From NCBI GenBank assembly GCA_023264735.1, contig JAHFVD010000042.1, positions 1 through 64,000 of the forward strand: DNA of 64,000 nt, in the 5' to 3' direction. The first letter of the stretch is position 1. Every line of letters begins with the position of its first letter. This document shows positions 17,935-26,254 of this stretch, piece after piece. The notes under the pieces were generated by a model, which ran no database searches, was not told the origin of the DNA, and worked only from the letters and a program-made list of their open reading frames with translations. The translations under genes were made by a program, and so were the position numbers. Source of the DNA: Mycobacterium sp. (GTDB lineage Bacteria; Actinomycetota; Actinomycetes; Mycobacteriales; Mycobacteriaceae).

Positions 17935-18654
17935 TCAACATGTCGGGACTTTATTAGTGATCAGCGCGAGTACGGCCTGAGCGATCCTCGGGTCGGTCGA
18001 GAAGTGCGCTGCACCGACCTCAACCAGCACCTGCCCGCATACCGCGTCCACGGCGACACTTCCTGGTCCATTGACACTGTCTGGGTATTGGGAAACCAAC
18101 GTCTCCGGTTCTGGTTCGGTCAGGGCGTCGCCGGCGTCAAGCACGCCGGGCGACGGGTGCAGGTGGCATTGCCATGCAGCCGTTTTCAGCGCCTGGAAGG
18201 TCCGGTGAGCGGCATCGGCGTCGGGATACACCGCGATGCGCTGCGACACACCGATATTGCTTGAGCCGCTGTAGCGGGTGGAGGCAAAGTTCGCCCAACC
18301 GCTGCCGAACGCCTCGTCCTCGTTCACAAAGTGCCGGCACGGCACCGACAGCCCGGCGTCCCTGCTGTGGTCGACCCACGGGCTGGTGCGGTTCTCGAGG
18401 AGATTTGCGTGCAGCGTGGATCCGCCGCCGAAGCCGACGACGATCGACTGCACCTGCGAGAGCGGCACAAGCAGATCGCGGCTACGCGGTACTCCCGCGG
18501 GGGACGCCACTGCTGAGGGGATCACGGCGACGACCCACATCGTTGCCGCGGCAACGGCCACGGAACTGCATCGCCACCGTGGTGGCTCGCTGGTTGACAG
18601 CAACTTGTCCGTTCCCGCTTTCTCAGACGCGTTGCGCGGCAGGCGATAACGCAT
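17935..18654 (-). CDS. Secreted PknH-type sensor-domain protein
   Basis: A signal peptide or N-terminal anchor around residues 30-50 (SVAVAAATMWVVAVIPSAVA) precedes a domain of about 185 residues similar to the PknH sensor: LLVPLSQVQSIVVGFGGG, FASTRYSGSSNIGVSQRIAVYPD, an AAWQCH strand, and a C-terminal AVCGQVLVEVGA with paired cysteines. It is the fourth such domain in the window and is on the opposite strand to the others. The gene ends 35 bases from the IS110 transposase stop, so insertion may have changed its last residues; the ending VPTC looks natural. The ATG has a weak binding site. Confidence 0.7.
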   Translation of the reverse strand: MRYRLPRNASEKAGTDKLLSTSEPPRWRCSSVAVAAATMWVVAVIPSAVASPAGVPRSRDLLVPLSQVQSIVVGFGGGSTLHANLLENRTSPWVDHSRDAGLSVPCRHFVNEDEAFGSGWANFASTRYSGSSNIGVSQRIAVYPDADAAHRTFQALKTAAWQCHLHPSPGVLDAGDALTEPEPETLVSQYPDSVNGPGSVAVDAVCGQVLVEVGAAHFSTDPRIAQAVLALITNKVPTC

Positions 18655-18730
18655 CAGCGCACCCGCCCACAGTGCGTGCCTGAATTGTGTTGCGCCGGTG
18701 CAGATTGGGTCCGGTGAGCATGACCTTTGG

Positions 18731-19009
18731 CTATCGGTGGCTGATGTACGTGTAGATCAGTAAGGCAGCGAATACGGCCAACGAGGCCAGGCCGATCAAT
18801 GTGACCACAGCCATGGCCTGTCTCGATGATCTCTGCACGCGATCGGTGTGGGCCACGATGCCGCCAAGCGTGAGCAGGGCCGCCGTCCACGAGCTCAAAC
18901 TTTCGTCTGGGAGGGGCACGGGCGTCTGGTCACGGCCAGGCTGGTGGCTTGTCGGAGGATACGGCTGCGCATAGCCGGGAGCTGGCTGATTCGGGTGGGG
19001 ATAAGTCAT
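18731..19009 (-). CDS. Small single-pass membrane protein, 92 aa
   Basis: Begins MTYPHPNQPAPGYAQPYPP, a Pro/Tyr-rich start common in mycobacterial membrane proteins, and ends with one transmembrane helix (about residues 67-88). No family recognised. The open frame extends to 19273, but that extension appears to include a fragment of another gene (19073-19135), so the ATG at 19009 is preferred. Confidence 0.62.
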   Translation of the reverse strand: MTYPHPNQPAPGYAQPYPPTSHQPGRDQTPVPLPDESLSSWTAALLTLGGIVAHTDRVQRSSRQAMAVVTLIGLASLAVFAALLIYTYISHR

Positions 19010-19072
19010 GGGACTGGGCCGGCTTTCTGCTGGTGCGATGATTTCGCGTGTCAGTGAGTTGTCATGGCGGCT

Positions 19073-19135
19073 TCCAACATGCTGGCTCCCCATCAGAAGA
19101 TAGCGGTTCTTCCACCCGTCGGGCTTTGGTAGCGC
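19073..19135 (-). pseudogene. Fragment related to the membrane protein gene at 100-540
   Basis: This stretch reads RALPKPDGWKNRYLLMGSQ, close to QLPQPHGWNNRYRLFGSI at the start of the protein at 100-540, and the DNA is also similar over about 40 bases. The following transmembrane region is absent. The rest of 19010-19361 holds no gene I can support. Confidence 0.35.
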
Positions 19136-19361
19136 CCTCATGCGCGCACTCGGATTCGGTTGTCCACCATGACATTTCTCCCCCAATACTGGCCCGCTGT
19201 GTGGCCTTCTCATCGATTGTCCCGCGAGTTGAGGACACTGCCCGACACCAATTCTTAAGGCCCCAAAGAGCACCAGACCCCACTAGGGGGTCCCCGAGTA
19301 TCAGTGAATACCCCGGCGAGTGGTGGAACACCATCCGCCCAGCAGGCGGGTGATCCCCGCG

Positions 19362-19660
19362 GTATGCTCGCCGCGACTCGGCGCGCTGCGTGTGGCTAAA
19401 CATGCGTTTGCCGTCGCCTTCAGGCCTACGAGGCGACTGGCTTTATCGTGTACTGCCCACGCTGCGGCCACGCGGCGTCTCCCGGGACGCGGTGCCGAGT
19501 CCGGTCGCTCGCCACTGAGCGGGCACCGGTGCTGGCTCCTGCTGTCTGACTAGCTTGCTCCCTGTCAGGCCTCGGTCTGATTCACTCCCCGTGGTGTCGA
19601 CAGCAGGGCGCCAGCCCCCGGTGGTTCCTGAACGACACGGATGGGAGCAACGTGACTGGA
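19362..19660 (+). repeat. Partial copy of the IS110-family left end
   Basis: Matches 16511-16808 over 299 bases, with five substitutions in the first 55 bases, a few changes plus one inserted base in the last 40, and an identical block of about 210 bases between. The match stops right after the transposase start codon (gtgactgga), and the stop of the next minus-strand gene begins at 19661. It is an orphan IS end that keeps the presumed bridge-RNA region but no transposase. Confidence 0.85.
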
Positions 19661-20092
19661 CTAGCCGAATGGGCAGGGAATCCCGCTGCCATCCACGCCC
19701 GTGGACAGGTCCCGCGGTTCGATCAGGATCAACCCGGGGAGCAGTAGTCCCAGTGCCAGCACGGCCGCCAGGAGCACGACCAGCACTGCGGTCACGCGGG
19801 CGTTGGCGCTGCCGGGGGCGGCGCGGGCGTACGGTACGGCGCCTATCAGTACGACCAGGACCGCGAGCCCGATCGACACCAGCACTGTCCAGCCAAGGGG
19901 TGAGTTGTCCGGCAGTGGCGGGAAGTCGGGTTGTTTGCAGTGGTGCCGGGCATCTTCCACCCACTGCCGATCGCGTATCACGCCCCACGCCACCAAACCG
20001 ATGTCGCCCACGAGGGCGGCGAATCCGGTGAGGATCCACCAGCGCGGCCGTAACCACGACCGCGCTGGACCGGCCGAATCGGTCAAAACCAT
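19661..20092 (-). CDS. Three-helix membrane protein
   Basis: A 143-residue protein with three clear transmembrane helices: WWILTGFAALVGDIGLVAWGV, then a loop with His and Cys residues, WTVLVSIGLAVLVVLIGAV, and VLVVLLAAVLALGLLLPGLI. No family recognised. The ATG overlaps the end of the upstream zinc-ribbon gene by ten bases, so translation is probably coupled. The stop codon abuts the IS end copy at 19660, so insertion may have replaced the native C-terminus. Confidence 0.72.
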   Translation of the reverse strand: MVLTDSAGPARSWLRPRWWILTGFAALVGDIGLVAWGVIRDRQWVEDARHHCKQPDFPPLPDNSPLGWTVLVSIGLAVLVVLIGAVPYARAAPGSANARVTAVLVVLLAAVLALGLLLPGLILIEPRDLSTGVDGSGIPCPFG

Positions 20093-20358
20093 TGTGCGCG
20101 CATCGCTTCCAAAAATTCTGGCGTGATCGGGTAACCGGCCGCGTCTCCGATCACGGCGTCGATCCCGCAGTGCGGGCACAATGCGGTCTGGCTGCGGCGG
20201 CCGGACTCGGTGGCGGTCTGCGGGGCCGGGTCGATCCAGTCGACGACCTGCACCGGCGGGAAGGTTCGGATGCAGTGAAAGCAGGCGCAGCAGGTACTGG
20301 CGGCCAACTCGTCGCGATGGTCGCGGCAGTGCCGATGCGCGGCATCGAGGTCATTCAA
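20083..20358 (-). CDS. Small zinc-ribbon-like protein
   Basis: A 91-residue soluble protein with CCACFHC and CPHCGID cysteine pairs, giving a four-Cys zinc site. The ending TALCPHCGIDAVIGDAA...PITPEFLEAM..QWF is a pattern I recognise from a widespread family of uncharacterised bacterial cytoplasmic proteins. It is translationally coupled to the membrane protein downstream. Function unknown; a structural zinc protein is likely. Confidence 0.78.
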   Translation of the reverse strand: MNDLDAAHRHCRDHRDELAASTCCACFHCIRTFPPVQVVDWIDPAPQTATESGRRSQTALCPHCGIDAVIGDAAGYPITPEFLEAMRAQWF

Positions 20359-20493
20359 CGGGCTTGGCCAGGCAGTACACTCGCTCGGGGATCGTGAAGA
20401 TCATTGCCTTTTCGGACTCTCAACTGGGACGACGGCTCTGTTCTCATGGGGATGTCTAATCCTGATTTTTCTCAAATCTGAGTCACGTTCGCG

Positions 20494-21015
20494 CTAGACC
20501 GACGGCCGAACCCGTGTTATCGACCCGTCGATATCATTGCGCGCGAGCGTGAACCACGCGTTCGGGCCGACATCCCAGAAATCAGCGTCGCGCAGCGCTT
20601 CAGGGAGCGAGGCACAGAGTGCCGCATACAGCTCCCCGACCACCTGCGGGACATCAGTATCCGACGCAGGAAGCTCGCACGCCCGCGTTTGATGCTGGGG
20701 TTGTTTGACTTCGATGCGCCACGCGTAGGAGTTGATTTCACCACCGACCTCATCGTCGCAGCCTACGTAGACACACCCGTACCGCTCGGCCACTTTCGTG
20801 GCCAACTTCTTCGTGCGCTTGGCGACGTTGTCGCCGGCCAGTCGGTTCGGATCGCCGAGCCACAGCTGCCACACGATCCATGGGTATTCATCAAATTCGG
20901 ATACAAGGTTGGGCAAGTCCCCAACGTGCCCGGTGCGATTGATGCGTCCGGCCGCCTGAATCATCGCGGCGGACTCCAACCGAACGCGTTGCCGTTCACC
21001 ATCTTCGCTAGCCAT
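20494..21015 (-). CDS. Hypothetical protein, 173 aa
   Basis: A soluble, acidic, Trp-containing protein with no family I recognise. The start has GAAAGGA eleven bases upstream. Composition and codon use look coding, and the opposite-strand frame (20689-21093) looks like a shadow. An inverted repeat (21071-21095) sits about 60 bases upstream and could regulate it. It stands alone between the zinc-ribbon gene and the Pro-rich protein. Confidence 0.65.
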   Translation of the reverse strand: MASEDGERQRVRLESAAMIQAAGRINRTGHVGDLPNLVSEFDEYPWIVWQLWLGDPNRLAGDNVAKRTKKLATKVAERYGCVYVGCDDEVGGEINSYAWRIEVKQPQHQTRACELPASDTDVPQVVGELYAALCASLPEALRDADFWDVGPNAWFTLARNDIDGSITRVRPSV

Positions 21016-21070
21016 GACAGATCAAATCCTTTCGACCCGACAGGGACGAACGCACTGTTCCACCAAAATC

Positions 21071-21095
21071 ATGTCACGTTTGACATGACGTGACA
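21071..21095. promoter_or_regulatory. Overlapping inverted repeats upstream of 20494-21015
   Basis: ATGTCA-CGTT-TGACAT (21071-21086) is a perfect palindrome with a four-base centre. TGTCACG (21072-21078) and CGTGACA (21089-21095) form a second, overlapping one. The arrangement suggests an operator or two alternative hairpins. Confidence 0.4.
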
Positions 21096-21192
21096 GCTCG
21101 ATTGAGAGCGTGGACGTCCTGTTGTGATGAGAACTGACAAGCAGCAGCCGGTGGTGGTCGCACCAGTGGCCTGACTACGGGCGGCCCGAACT

Positions 21193-22452
21193 TCAGCCGA
21201 CGCCTGCTGCGCCGCACGCGGCGGTCAGAACACCGGACGCGTGACGGCTTGCGGAGAACAGGTAGCCGTCGGCGGTGGTGTAGCTCATCAAGCCCTGGGT
21301 GTAGGCACGTCCGTACACCACGGCCAGTGCTGCGAAGTCGTTCACGATCGGATTCGTCGTTTGGCGGGCGAGGTCGGCCATTGTGTCGTTGGCGCGGGTC
21401 AGGACGGGCCTGATGGCTTCATTCTGCGCTTTGATTTGCGGCGTCCAGTCTTTGGCTTCTATGCCTGAGGGTACGGCTAGCCAGGGCGCCCATGCCGGAT
21501 CGTTCTGCATTGTGGCAACTGCCGTATTCCACGCGCCGCAGATCGAGTCCGCAGTGGTCATATATTGCTCCGGTTTGTTCGGATCCCCAGCGGGTGCGGG
21601 CGTTTTCGGTGCATCCAAGGCCGGCACGACGGGACCGCGCGCGGCCGCCGCTCCATAGCCGACCGAGTTGCAAATATCGATGAGCGTGCTAGCGATCGTT
21701 GTCGAGGTCATCAGCAGGAATTTGTCTTTGGGCGGCGTGTAGGTGGGAATGGTGTCGATGAACAGCCTTGTGTACGCGACGTACTGCTCGAATAGTTCGC
21801 GCATCACACGGTGTGGTGTGAGCTTGATTAGCGGAATCGTCTGTTCGACAGCGGTTTTCATCGCATCCCCGACTTCTTGGTAGCCCGTGCGTACTTCTGG
21901 AGTCCACGAGCTGGCGGGGATCGATTTGTCGTAGGTGTCCCAGCCGACCTTTTTCTCGACGTCGGCGACGATGTTGTAAGGGGGGTAGAACGGCGTACAG
22001 GCAGGGTCGGCCGCCACGACGGTGACCGGGCCTGTGTCGTTGGCGCTGGCTACGTCCGATCGTGTCGGCGGCGCGGGCGGGTTGTTCGGGTTGCTCGCGT
22101 GGCGATTCCAGAGGTTCGCGGCTGCGACCGCGGCTACCACGAGGGCCGCGGCGCTGAGGATCAGTTTCCAAGGGCGCTTCGGCTTCGGGTTCGGGTTCGG
22201 CGATGGCGGCTGCCAAGCGGGAGGCTGCCAGGCGGTTGGCGGCGGTGGTGCTGGTGGCGGTGCTGGTGGCGGTGCCCACTGCGTTGGACCGGGTGCCGCA
22301 TTCGGATGCGGCCAGCCTCCCCCACTGCGCGGCTGCGGTTGGTTTCCGGGCACGCGGGGCGGCGGAGTGCCCCACGCGCCGGCTGGTCGCTGGTGTCCCT
22401 GTGGGCCGGTTGGTGGCTGGTGGCCCCATGGTCCGGTTGGCGGCTGAGTCAT
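21193..22452 (-). CDS. Pro-rich single-pass membrane protein with extracytoplasmic domain
   Basis: A 419-residue protein. About 110 residues of PPTGPxGHQ-like repeats and Pro-rich sequence precede one transmembrane helix (about 116-135), a short acidic linker and an extracytoplasmic all-helical domain of about 270 residues with scattered cysteines (DPACTPFYPPYN, ICNSVGYG, SICGAWNTAV, AACGAAG). The domain falls into two related halves beginning near 'VEKKVGWDTYDKSI' and 'TADSICGAWNTAV', suggesting a duplication. No family recognised. The ATG has GGGGAGGA upstream. It lies 490 bases downstream of the kinase gene on the same strand and shares the Pro-rich-TM-sensor layout of its neighbours. Confidence 0.75.
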   Translation of the reverse strand: MTQPPTGPWGHQPPTGPQGHQRPAGAWGTPPPRVPGNQPQPRSGGGWPHPNAAPGPTQWAPPPAPPPAPPPPTAWQPPAWQPPSPNPNPKPKRPWKLILSAAALVVAAVAAANLWNRHASNPNNPPAPPTRSDVASANDTGPVTVVAADPACTPFYPPYNIVADVEKKVGWDTYDKSIPASSWTPEVRTGYQEVGDAMKTAVEQTIPLIKLTPHRVMRELFEQYVAYTRLFIDTIPTYTPPKDKFLLMTSTTIASTLIDICNSVGYGAAAARGPVVPALDAPKTPAPAGDPNKPEQYMTTADSICGAWNTAVATMQNDPAWAPWLAVPSGIEAKDWTPQIKAQNEAIRPVLTRANDTMADLARQTTNPIVNDFAALAVVYGRAYTQGLMSYTTADGYLFSASRHASGVLTAACGAAGVG

Positions 22453-22945
22453 CCGCTGGTCCTCCCCTTCATTCAGCCAGGCCAGGATTTGTGCGATGCC
22501 CGCCATCCCCGGTCAGGCTCCCCCTTGTTTCGACACAATAGCCGCGGTCGCAGCGGCGTTGATACAACCCAAGTGGCCCTGCGCTGCAACGGCAGCTACA
22601 GCCGTGCTCCCCCCGTGCCGCCAAGGGGATGGCTACATTCCTGGCGCCCTGGTGCCAGTTGCGGCCGACATCAACCTTGCGTTCGCCACGTCGGTTCGGT
22701 CGACACGAACAGCAGACCGCTCGTGTTTCCCGGTTGTATAGCTAGCGAACGGGTGTAGCCGTCCTCAGTACCGTTGCGGCGCTCAGCATTTCGTTTCCGC
22801 ACTGTGCGTCCGCTGAGCCATCGTTTCCCGACCTCAGCGGTCTTACCAACGTCGCGGCCCGCCGCTAGTAGTGCATGGCGGGTGGTGGTGTAAACCGGAG
22901 AACCACAGCAGCAGCAACCAGAACCGGCCTAAGTAGTTACCTAGG
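22453..22945. other. Gene-free interval downstream of the kinase gene
   Basis: About 490 bases with no supported gene. It must hold the promoter of the Pro-rich membrane protein at 22452. Near 22930-22945 there is CTAGGTTAGCTAGCG just after the kinase stop. I see no clear terminator. Confidence 0.4.
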
Positions 22946-25012
22946 TTAGCTAGCGTTGGACAATTCGGGCACGACGCGGCGATCGAGGTACTGTAGCGCC
23001 AGGTAGCCGCCCGGATCGGCCAGCGCAGCAACTGTGGCTGGGTCGTCGACGACGATCAGGCCGGGGTTAGCGGTCAACGCCCCCGGCAGGCCGGCTTGCC
23101 CGCCACCGCCGGCGGCCTTGTCAGTGCGTACCACGATCACGAGGTTGGTCTGGATTAGGTAGAGCTTGGCCTGATCGGCCAGCACCCGGGTCGGTCCCTT
23201 GTCGTCGGGTTGGCGCACCAGCTTGTTGTCGTAGTTCAAGCCCAAGCCGGTCAGGAAATCCGCGGCGAAGGATGGCGTCAGCGTCTGGGTGACACCGTCG
23301 TCGGAGTAGTTCAGCACCGAGACGGTTTTGCCGACCAGCTTGGCATTCTGATTCCTCAGGTCGGTCTGCTGTGCCCCAACCTGGGTGATCAACGCCGTGG
23401 CGTCCCGGTCGCGGCCGACGATCTTACCGATCCACTGCAACTGGGTCTGCCAGTTCCATACTTGGCTGGTGTCTGTGGGGCGGGTGATTGTGGGGGCGAT
23501 GGCCGACAGACGTTGGTAGGTCGCGTCGTCGATGTCACCGGTGGCGATGATGACATCGGGGTGTGCGCCCTTAATCGTGTTGGTATCAATGAAATTCATG
23601 ATCGCCGGCTTGCCAGTGATCTTCTCCTGCAGCCACGACGGAGGATCGGCTTTCACCCCGCCGATCGCTACCGGTTGGACCCCCAAAGAGAGGACCGCAT
23701 CAGCATCGCCGGGCCCGACCGCTGCGATTGCCTTTGGGGCGGCTGTGATTTCGGTACTGCCATGCACGTGGTTGAACGTCTGCGCCGCATACGGCTCCTT
23801 GAACGGCTCGGTGGTGTAGAACACCATCCCCACGCCCACGACAAGCGCGATCACCGCGAGAACCGCCCCAACGATGATCAGCCGTTTCTTGCGCGACGAT
23901 GACTGGGTCGGCAAGTTCCCTTGCCCAGCGAGAGCGCCCGGACCATAGGGACTTCCGGGTACAGGGGGACCGACCAGACCGCGTGGCTGGGTCGGGCCCT
24001 GAGAGATGTTGTATCCGTCGGTCGGCGGGAACGGAAGCGGCCGCGGGCCACTGGAATACGCCGGCGGAATGGGCCCGGACGGTCCCCCGAACCCGGTCGA
24101 TGTCCGGGGCGACCATTCCTGGGTCGCCGTCGCTCGCGGAATGGCCATCGTGGGGTCGTTGATGGCTGCTGCTGCCGCGGCCGCCAACTCTTTCGCCGAC
24201 TGGTAACGATCAGCGGGGTTCTTGGCCATCGCTTTGGCGATCACTGCGTCTATGGTCCGCGGCAGCTCTGGCACCACATCCGTGGCGCGCGGCGGCGGGG
24301 CCTGTAAGTGAGCCGCCATGATCGCTGACACCCCGCCGGGCAGTCCGGCGAACGGCGATTTGCGGGTCAACAGGGTGTACAGCGAGCAGCCCAGGGAGTA
24401 GATGTCGGACCGGTAGTCGACGGAGCCCCCGGCCAGGGCTTCCGGGGAGGCGTAGGCCACTGACGCCATGACCGTGCCGTCGGTGGTCAGTTGCACTGCG
24501 TCGTCGAGGGCCCGGGCGATGCCGAAGTCGGCAAGGAACACCCGCACGTCGTCGGGATCGTGTTCATCGGGGGCGAGTAGGAAGTTGGCCGGCTTGATGT
24601 CGCGGTGCACGATGCCGCGCCGGTGCGCGTAGTCCAGCGCTTTGGCGACCTCGGTGACGATGTGCACGGCCCGGCCAGCGGTCATTCCGCCCGAGGCGAG
24701 CTCTTCGCCGGCGTCGGTGCCCGCCACGAGCTGCATGGCGATCCACAGTTGGCCGCCCTCGGTCTTGCCCTGGGCGTACACGGCCACGATGTTTTGGTGG
24801 CTGAGCTGGGCGGCGAATGCGGCCTCGCGCTCGAAGCGGGCTTGGAAGGTGTTGTCGCGCGAGAGTGCGGCGTCGAGGATCTTCAAGGCGTCGCTGCGCG
24901 GCAGCGTGGGGTTGGCGGCCTTGTACACCACGCCCATGCCGCCGTGACCGAGCACACCTTCGATCCGGTAGCCGCTGACCACGTCACCTGGCTGGAAACC
25001 GCTGGAAGTCAT
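22946..25012 (-). CDS. Ser/Thr protein kinase with extracellular FecB-like binding domain
   Basis: The kinase domain (about 12-285) has GHGGMG at 22-27, catalytic Lys44, HRD at 136-138 with K140 and N143, DFG at 162-164 and ASPE at 188-191; all catalytic residues are present. A Pro-rich juxtamembrane segment (about 300-370), one transmembrane helix (about 378-399) and a 285-residue extracellular domain follow. That domain looks like a TroA/FecB-type periplasmic binding protein: HVHGSTEITAAPKAIAAVG, DAVLSLGVQPVAIGG, HPDVIIATGDIDDATYQRLSAIAPTI. Such domains usually bind ferric siderophores or haem, so an iron-linked signal is a reasonable guess. It is the last gene of an operon after three lipoproteins, 12 bases downstream. 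Confidence 0.93.
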   Translation of the reverse strand: MTSSGFQPGDVVSGYRIEGVLGHGGMGVVYKAANPTLPRSDALKILDAALSRDNTFQARFEREAAFAAQLSHQNIVAVYAQGKTEGGQLWIAMQLVAGTDAGEELASGGMTAGRAVHIVTEVAKALDYAHRRGIVHRDIKPANFLLAPDEHDPDDVRVFLADFGIARALDDAVQLTTDGTVMASVAYASPEALAGGSVDYRSDIYSLGCSLYTLLTRKSPFAGLPGGVSAIMAAHLQAPPPRATDVVPELPRTIDAVIAKAMAKNPADRYQSAKELAAAAAAAINDPTMAIPRATATQEWSPRTSTGFGGPSGPIPPAYSSGPRPLPFPPTDGYNISQGPTQPRGLVGPPVPGSPYGPGALAGQGNLPTQSSSRKKRLIIVGAVLAVIALVVGVGMVFYTTEPFKEPYAAQTFNHVHGSTEITAAPKAIAAVGPGDADAVLSLGVQPVAIGGVKADPPSWLQEKITGKPAIMNFIDTNTIKGAHPDVIIATGDIDDATYQRLSAIAPTITRPTDTSQVWNWQTQLQWIGKIVGRDRDATALITQVGAQQTDLRNQNAKLVGKTVSVLNYSDDGVTQTLTPSFAADFLTGLGLNYDNKLVRQPDDKGPTRVLADQAKLYLIQTNLVIVVRTDKAAGGGGQAGLPGALTANPGLIVVDDPATVAALADPGGYLALQYLDRRVVPELSNAS

Positions 25013-25024
25013 TGCCGCCCTTTA

Positions 25025-26254
25025 CTATTTCGCGACCAGCATGAGGTACTGGGCAGAAATCTGTTGAATCGCATCCTGGCTCTGCTTGGCGAATACCGTG
25101 ACCACGTACCGATCTGCGGTCGCCACGCACTCAAATCGGGCCGAGAACTCGCCGGGAGCGTTGATGGTGAAGCATTTGGCCCCCGGGAACCCCGGCACGG
25201 TCGGCTTCTGCTCGTTGCCGTCGGCGAAGTCTTTGGCGACAAGTTCGGCGAAACCTGCTGCCGCTGCAGCATCTTTCGCTTGATAGAAGATGCTCTTGCC
25301 TTGCACGATGCGGTCGATGCCGAACTTGGCGAACCGCTCGGTGGCACTCTGCGGCCCGGTGAGCGAATTGCCAGCGGCGAAATGCAGGAACGCTGCGGTG
25401 GTCCACACGCCGTCGTTGACCGTGGCGTCTTTTTTCGGTAGCGACCGCGCCAGCAATCCTGTCGGGTCAGGGTTCATCGTCGGCCACTGGGCCGGGTCAA
25501 TGGGCTGGAATTGGTCGATCTTGGGGCCTTGCAGGTCCAGGGCCTTGCCGACGGTCGCGGCGGCCGCCTCGGCGGTGTCGTCGGTCTGGGTGAAGACGTC
25601 GAAGATGTACGGGCCGTGCGTGCTGAACGCTTTCACGGACGGCCGCCCGCTGTCTAGAACCACCGCCGTGGCCGTGGCCTCCGGGTGGCCGGGAATCGCG
25701 ATGGGGTGGGCGCCGGTGCTGCCCTCCGGTGGAACGCTCTTGGCCAAGTACTCCGCCAGCGCGGCGTTCGCCTGCTCGGGCCCGGGGAACCGCATCACGA
25801 TCACGTTGACCGCCATATGCGGCCCGGGGGCATCTTTCGGGGTTCCCCGGGAGGTCGTGAAGCCGTTGAGGAATCCGTTGGCTTGCGCAATGTCGGGCAT
25901 GATTCCGCCGGGCACCTGGATGCCCAGCGCCTGCGGGGACAGGATTGCGCGGGTGCCCAGCTCGTCCGACTCGGTTGCCGTCGGGTAGGCCTCCCACGGG
26001 TAGATGACGTACTCGGCCATCCGCTGTGCCTCGATCACCCGCGACAACGCGATGCTGGGCGCCGGCGCGTTTCTGACGCCGGTGGGATAGTTGCCGGTGT
26101 TGAGCAACACCGGGGTCACGTCTCCCGGTTTGAAGCCCGGGTCACGCGTCGCGGAGCCGTCCATCACGGTCGTGCAGGCCGCCAGCATGATCGCCGATGC
26201 ACCGACGGCGGTGGTGCGGGCCAGCAGTCGGAAATGAGTCAATGGGGGCCTCAT
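25025..26254 (-). CDS. Lipoprotein, third of three tandem paralogues (DUF7373-like)
   Basis: A signal peptide with lipobox LAAC is followed by TTVMDGSA and a 380-residue mature part. It is clearly related to the next two genes upstream: all share the VIEAQRMAEYV/LLDAQHLADYV motif, a PGHPEA segment, 'LDLQGPxIDxFxPxDPAQ', a PDPTGLL-type segment, a PGxKC Cys and the C-terminal CVATADRY...DA..Q..AQYL. I believe the family is the one called DUF7373 in mycobacteria. The start overlaps the previous stop (ATGA). Its C-terminal half is the most diverged of the three. Placed directly before the kinase, it may present a ligand to its extracellular domain (inference). Confidence 0.83.
   Translation of the reverse strand: MRPPLTHFRLLARTTAVGASAIMLAACTTVMDGSATRDPGFKPGDVTPVLLNTGNYPTGVRNAPAPSIALSRVIEAQRMAEYVIYPWEAYPTATESDELGTRAILSPQALGIQVPGGIMPDIAQANGFLNGFTTSRGTPKDAPGPHMAVNVIVMRFPGPEQANAALAEYLAKSVPPEGSTGAHPIAIPGHPEATATAVVLDSGRPSVKAFSTHGPYIFDVFTQTDDTAEAAAATVGKALDLQGPKIDQFQPIDPAQWPTMNPDPTGLLARSLPKKDATVNDGVWTTAAFLHFAAGNSLTGPQSATERFAKFGIDRIVQGKSIFYQAKDAAAAAGFAELVAKDFADGNEQKPTVPGFPGAKCFTINAPGEFSARFECVATADRYVVTVFAKQSQDAIQQISAQYLMLVAK

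Noticed and set aside
22496..22741. 81-codon plus-strand frame downstream of the kinase
   Set aside because: No binding site and no recognisable pattern; probably chance.
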